9,183 nt of DNA, from the NCBI GenBank assembly GCA_040264895.1, contig JBDQHL010000059.1, positions 1 to 9,183 of the forward strand, written 5' to 3'. The position numbers and the translations under genes were made by a program. The stretch is from PGYR01 sp040264895 (GTDB lineage: Bacteria > Bacteroidota > Ignavibacteria > Kapaibacteriales > UBA2268). Under the pieces are notes generated by a model. That model saw nothing but the letters and a program-made list of their open reading frames with translations, had not been told where the DNA came from and did not search any database. Below, piece by piece: positions 5,146-9,183 of this stretch; the first letter of the stretch is position 1; every line of letters begins with the position of its first letter.

Positions 5146-7217
5146 ATTCCCAAAGAATTAAATATAAACTTCCATTGCAAATAAGAGTTTTCTATTTGCT
5201 TTTCTATCGATTGACCACTACCGTGACCCGAATCGAAATCTACAAATAAGAATACATCATTTTTCTGACCAGGTTTGTTTTGAAGAGCTGCAGCAAATTT
5301 CTTAGCATGCAGCGGGTCAACTCTTGTGTCATTTTCGCCCGCTTTCACTAAAGTAATTGGGTAGTTAACACCAGGTTTAATATTATGGTAAGGCGAGTAT
5401 TCTTTAATATAACCGTATTCTTCTTTCTTGTCTGGGTCGCCGTATTCGGGAATCCAATATCGAGCGATTAAAAATTTGTGGTATCTTAACATATCTAACA
5501 AAGGTACTGCCACTATAGCCGATTTGAAAAGCTCAGGTCTTTGTACCAAACAAGCACCAGTGAGTAAACCACCATTACTTCCACCAAGAATACAGAGCTT
5601 ATCTGAATTTGTGAATTTTTCTTCTATCAAATATTCAGCTGCTGAGATAAAATCATCAAATACATTTTGCTTTTTATCTAACATTCCAGCTTTGTGCCAG
5701 TTCTCACCGTATTCACTGCCACCACGCAGTCCTGCAACTGCATATACACCACCTCTGTTGATGAATGATGCTTTATCACCCAAGAATGAAGGGCCCATAG
5801 AAATATTAAAACCACCGTACCCGTAGAGCAAAGTTGGGTTTGTGCCATCAAGTTCAATGTCCTTTCTGTATGATAAGAATAGAGGGACTTTGGTACCATC
5901 TTTTGAAGTAAAGAAAACTAATTCAGACTTTATATTATCAGTATCAACAGGTAATTCATCTTGGTAGTAAAATTTCCACTCCAAATTCTTTCCGTCTAAT
6001 TTGTATAGTTTAGTTGGACTGGTGAAAGTAGTTAAACCTACAAAAACAGTGTTCATATCTTCGTTATAGCTGATGCCAGACACGTCGCCAAACTCAGGAG
6101 CTTCCAATTCTTTTACATATTTCCCATTAAAGTCATACACAGCAATTCTTTTTAATACATCTTTTTTGTAAAGTACTAATATGTGGTCAGTAGTGATTAC
6201 GAAGCTCTGTAGAACAGTTTCTTTTTCTGGGTAAAACTCTTTCCAATGTTTGAATTCTGGTTTATCAATATCAGTTAAATATATCTTGAAGTTTGGAGCT
6301 TTGTGATTCGATTTGAAATAGATTTTACCATTTCTAACAATTGGGTATGACTCATATTCTTTTGACTCATATATAACTTTCGGTTCTTTGTTGCTGTCTT
6401 GCTTTCTTACTCTCAATGTATTAGAATAGAAGTCACCTTTGCTAAAAAAAGTAAGACCGCCGTGCTCAGAATCCCAAACGCTGGCAATATCTTTCGAATC
6501 ATCAGGTGTGTCTAACAGAACGTCATAGCTTCTTTTAGTACCAATCTTGTGTTTATAAACTTCTATAGGTTTCTGGTTATCAATCATTTCTCTAGTTCTA
6601 ACTGTGATATAGGCGTAATCTTCATCTTTAGCAAATGAGAAAGAACGAAGCCCAGTAATGTCATCACCGAACAACTCACCGGTCTTGGTATTCATTAGTC
6701 TGTAAGTCCTAATTTCATCACCTTTGAACTGAGTACCAATAGCAGCTATATTGCCGTCTTCGGTATAATCTAATCCGGCTAATGAGGTGTTACCCGAATC
6801 ATCTAAATCAATAGGGGAGAATAGACGAATCTCCTCACCATCAATAATAGTGAATAATGTGTTATGTTGCTCACCTTTTTTTCTAGCCCAGAAAAACTCT
6901 CTCTCGGCAATGAAAAATGGAGCACTTCGGTAATCTCTATCTTTCAATTCCATTAACTCATTTTTCAAACCAGGAATATCTTTTCCATTATTTAAGATAT
7001 AGTCGACAGTAGATTCGTGTTGTTTTTTTGACCATTCCTTTACTTTCGGATTGTCTTTATTTTCTAACCAGCGGTAATCATCTTTGATTATATCACCGTT
7101 TAGTGTGTCGTACACGGTTTCTATTTTTGTTTTTGGTGGTTTGTAGTTAGTCATTTCTGAACTTTTAACTATTGTACCCGTTGTTAAAGCCATAATTATT
7201 ATTGTTATTAATTTCAT
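5142..7217 (-). CDS. Secreted prolyl oligopeptidase (peptidase family S9A)
   Basis: The enzyme has 691 residues, close to the usual 700-710. It has a probable signal peptide (MKLITIIIMALTTGTIVKSS) and so likely acts in the periplasm. A short N-terminal part (DDYRWLENKDNPKVKEW) is followed by a beta-propeller at about residues 90-420 and then the alpha/beta-hydrolase domain. The catalytic triad is Ser547 in GGSNGG, Asp630 in NDTRVDPLH and His665 in DSGHGSG. Tyr467 and Phe470 in YGYGGFN, Trp588 and Arg632 line up with the porcine oxyanion Tyr473, Phe476, S1-pocket Trp595 and Arg643. It should therefore be active and cleave short peptides after proline. The gene starts 21 nt after the mutS2 stop with only a weak AAGAG before the ATG, so it is probably co-transcribed with mutS2. 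No functional link between the two is known to me. The strong terminator at 5081-5113 ends the unit. Confidence 0.96.
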   Translation of the reverse strand: MKLITIIIMALTTGTIVKSSEMTNYKPPKTKIETVYDTLNGDIIKDDYRWLENKDNPKVKEWSKKQHESTVDYILNNGKDIPGLKNELMELKDRDYRSAPFFIAEREFFWARKKGEQHNTLFTIIDGEEIRLFSPIDLDDSGNTSLAGLDYTEDGNIAAIGTQFKGDEIRTYRLMNTKTGELFGDDITGLRSFSFAKDEDYAYITVRTREMIDNQKPIEVYKHKIGTKRSYDVLLDTPDDSKDIASVWDSEHGGLTFFSKGDFYSNTLRVRKQDSNKEPKVIYESKEYESYPIVRNGKIYFKSNHKAPNFKIYLTDIDKPEFKHWKEFYPEKETVLQSFVITTDHILVLYKKDVLKRIAVYDFNGKYVKELEAPEFGDVSGISYNEDMNTVFVGLTTFTSPTKLYKLDGKNLEWKFYYQDELPVDTDNIKSELVFFTSKDGTKVPLFLSYRKDIELDGTNPTLLYGYGGFNISMGPSFLGDKASFINRGGVYAVAGLRGGSEYGENWHKAGMLDKKQNVFDDFISAAEYLIEEKFTNSDKLCILGGSNGGLLTGACLVQRPELFKSAIVAVPLLDMLRYHKFLIARYWIPEYGDPDKKEEYGYIKEYSPYHNIKPGVNYPITLVKAGENDTRVDPLHAKKFAAALQNKPGQKNDVFLFVDFDSGHGSGQSIEKQIENSYLQWKFIFNSLGI

Positions 7218-7238
7218 AATTAACTCTTAAGTATAAGT

Positions 7239-9183
7239 TTATTTTATTTCTATTATTGTTACTCCCGAGCCACCTTCAGAGAGGTTGCCGTCACGGAAAT
7301 TAGTAACTGCCGATTGTATATTTAAATACTCATGTAATGCTGAACGTAATGCCCCTGTTCCTTTTCCGTGCAATATAGTAATGAATGGAGTTCCTGCTAC
7401 AATAGCATCATTTAGAAATGATTCCACCTTTGCAATTGCATCGTTAACTCTTTCACCTCGGATATCTAAGCGTGTTTCTACATCAAATTTGATGTAATCT
7501 TTATTAGATGTATTTGTCTTATTGTTATTACTCTTTCCCTTAATCTTAGTAAGTTTGTTTACCTTTGTCTTAAACTTCAAGCCATTAAATTCAACTATAG
7601 CAGATTTACCATTATCTATTAGCTCAACTAACTCTCCGACTGTATCATATTCATCTATTCTTACTGAATCACCATTTTGGTATTCATCGTCTGATTCCAC
7701 TTTATTAGACTTAGCGGGTGAAACAAGAGACTTCTTCAATTCATTTTTCTTTCTATCAAACTCTTTCTTTATGTCACCAACTTGCTTCTTGTTCTCTTGA
7801 ACTTCTCTAATAGTATTTTCAATTAACTTGTTGGCTTCGTCAAGAATAGAGCTGGCATTTCTCTTTGCTTCTTCTTTGTAATTGGCTTTATTCTTTCTTA
7901 GCTCGGAGAGAAGTTTGTCATACTCTTCTTGTTTTTGTTTGGCTTTATTTTTTGATTTTTCAGCTTCTATTTTTAGCTTTTCAGCTGTTTTTCTGTATTG
8001 AATTATTTCAGCAATTCCTTTATCAATTTCCGAGCTTTTATCATTCAAATAAGATTTTGATCTTTCAATTATTTTTTGTGAAAGCCCTATACTCTCTGCC
8101 AAATTGAAAGCGTAACTATTACCAGGTACACCCGGTAAAAATTGATAAGTTGGTTTTAAGTTCTCTTCATCAAATTCTAAAGAAGCATTTTCAATATTTT
8201 CCTTATTGAGGGCATAAGTTTTGAGCGAAGATTGGTGAGTTGTCACAACAAACTTCAAATTATATTTCAAAGTTGTATCCAAAATACCTGAAGCCAATGC
8301 TGAACCTTCTTGCGGATCTGTACCAGAACAAATCTCATCTACTAAGAAAAGTGAATCCTCTTTTGCAACATCTAGAACATCTTTAATATTTTTCATTTGC
8401 GATGAAAAAGTACTCAAATCCATTTCAATTGACTGATGATCACCAATACTTGTATATATATCCCTTAACCCAGTTTTACAATAACCTAAAGGATAAATAC
8501 CTGACATAGCCATAAGAAGATTTAATCCTATATTCTTTAAGGCTACAGTTTTACCACCTGCATTAGGTCCAGAGATTAAATGACCTTGTTTTCTGACATC
8601 AAAACTAATTGATAGGGGAGTGACCTCGGATTTATCCTTATTCTTTACTAGCAAAGGATGATATATATCTTTGAGTTCAATCGATTTGTCATCAGTAATC
8701 TCTGGTTTGAAACCATCGTATTTTTTTGAATACTTAGCTTTTGCTTGTGATAAATCAAGTCTATAGATTATAGAATTAGAAACTTCTAATTGCTTGGCTT
8801 CTTTTCCAACTTCTTTTGTTAATGAAGTTAAAATTCTATTTATTTCTTTTTTCTCTTCATTTTTTAGAACTGATAAACTATTATTAAGTTCTATAATTTC
8901 TGAAGGTTCTAAATAAACCGTATTTCCAGTATTTGATAGTCCATGGATTATACCTGGTATCTGTCTTTTGAATTCAGTTTTGACTGGTATAACAAATCTT
9001 TCTTCTCTTAAGGTATAAAAATCTTCTTGCAACAAGTCATCTTCAAATGTTTTTTTCATTATAGATTCTAATCTATTCCTTAATCTATCAGATGTAGATA
9101 AAATCTTTTTTCTTATACTGTAAAGTTCTTTGGTTGCATCATCTTTTATATCACCATTATCTTCAATAGCTTCTTCAATATGC
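7239..9183 (-). CDS. mutS2: MutS2 ATPase with Smr domain (partial, N-terminus beyond window)
   Basis: The reading frame is open to the right window edge and carries 647 codons here. MutS2 is usually about 780 residues, so roughly 130-150 N-terminal residues are missing. The ATG at 9057-9059 is internal: the codons before it (9060-9182) encode typical MutS2 sequence such as DATKELYSIRKKILSTSDRL. Next come the clamp-like segment EERFVIPVKTEFKRQIPGII, Walker A GPNAGGKT (8547-8570), Walker B and signature LFLVDEICSGTDPQEGSA (Asp-Glu at 8334-8339) and the H-loop VVTTHQSS. A long Lys/Glu-rich coiled coil (about 7735-8060), a small KOW-like barrel (about 7545-7700) and a C-terminal Smr domain (about 7242-7470) with LDIRG (7455-7469) and HGKGTG (7353-7370) follow. 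Family members suppress recombination, and in Bacillus subtilis MutS2 splits collided ribosomes. All ATPase motifs are intact. The oligopeptidase gene follows after 21 nt. Confidence 0.96.
   Translation of the reverse strand, partial: HIEEAIEDNGDIKDDATKELYSIRKKILSTSDRLRNRLESIMKKTFEDDLLQEDFYTLREERFVIPVKTEFKRQIPGIIHGLSNTGNTVYLEPSEIIELNNSLSVLKNEEKKEINRILTSLTKEVGKEAKQLEVSNSIIYRLDLSQAKAKYSKKYDGFKPEITDDKSIELKDIYHPLLVKNKDKSEVTPLSISFDVRKQGHLISGPNAGGKTVALKNIGLNLLMAMSGIYPLGYCKTGLRDIYTSIGDHQSIEMDLSTFSSQMKNIKDVLDVAKEDSLFLVDEICSGTDPQEGSALASGILDTTLKYNLKFVVTTHQSSLKTYALNKENIENASLEFDEENLKPTYQFLPGVPGNSYAFNLAESIGLSQKIIERSKSYLNDKSSEIDKGIAEIIQYRKTAEKLKIEAEKSKNKAKQKQEEYDKLLSELRKNKANYKEEAKRNASSILDEANKLIENTIREVQENKKQVGDIKKEFDRKKNELKKSLVSPAKSNKVESDDEYQNGDSVRIDEYDTVGELVELIDNGKSAIVEFNGLKFKTKVNKLTKIKGKSNNNKTNTSNKDYIKFDVETRLDIRGERVNDAIAKVESFLNDAIVAGTPFITILHGKGTGALRSALHEYLNIQSAVTNFRDGNLSEGGSGVTIIEIK

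Noticed and set aside
5428..5899. Open frames of 132 (plus) and 73 (minus) codons within the oligopeptidase gene
   Set aside because: They overlap the catalytic-domain coding sequence and their compositions reflect reverse-strand or shifted reading of conserved codons.
7285..8107. Three plus-strand open frames opposite mutS2
   Set aside because: They are hydrophobic Leu/Phe/Ser-rich products, as expected from antisense reading of Lys/Glu-rich coiled-coil codons.
9057..9059. ATG at 9057-9059 as start of mutS2
   Set aside because: The frame stays open to the window edge and the codons before this Met encode recognisable MutS2 sequence, so it is an internal Met.

Overview
The window is AT-rich chromosomal DNA from a diderm bacterium. 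It is probably a member of the Bacteroidota or a close relative in the FCB group. The evidence is a promoter of Bacteroidota type upstream of rpsT (TTTG, 20 nt, TATATTTG), a second TAnnTTTG box upstream of a tRNA, several genes without a Shine-Dalgarno sequence, a BamD outer-membrane lipoprotein, a FadL-type outer-membrane channel, and extensive use of AGA and TTA codons. The species cannot be named from this sequence. No phage, plasmid, transposon or CRISPR signal is visible.

Layout from left to right. Positions 1-555 (minus) hold the N-terminal 185 codons of bamD, cut by the window edge. Positions 589-737 (minus) hold tRNA-Leu(UAA) with its own terminator and a probable promoter. Positions 818-3082 (plus) hold a tight two-gene operon. 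Its first gene encodes a probable lipoprotein with a Trp/Asn/Gly/aromatic-rich core and a Ser/Arg/Gly-rich tail; its second encodes a FadL-like beta-barrel. Positions 3079-4425 (minus) hold the Mg2+ channel gene mgtE, whose stop codon overlaps that of the barrel gene. Positions 4499-4972 (plus) hold a compact rpsT and tRNA-Arg(ACG) unit with one good promoter and one terminator. Positions 4973-5084 are a short intergenic stretch open in both directions for peptides of about 31-32 residues. Positions 5085-9183 (minus) hold mutS2, cut at its 5' end by the window edge, followed 21 nt later by a secreted prolyl oligopeptidase and a strong terminator.

Most genes are housekeeping: envelope assembly (BamD), translation (S20 and two tRNAs), Mg2+ homeostasis (MgtE), and recombination or ribosome quality control (MutS2). 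The least understood part is the lipoprotein and barrel pair. They are co-transcribed, and the end of the first gene carries the ribosome binding site of the second, so they probably act together at the outer membrane. I see no clear multi-gene system of a new kind. The best leads are the low-complexity lipoprotein with its barrel partner, the hairpin that fills the rpsT to tRNA-Arg spacer, and the doubly open mini-ORF segment between two terminators.
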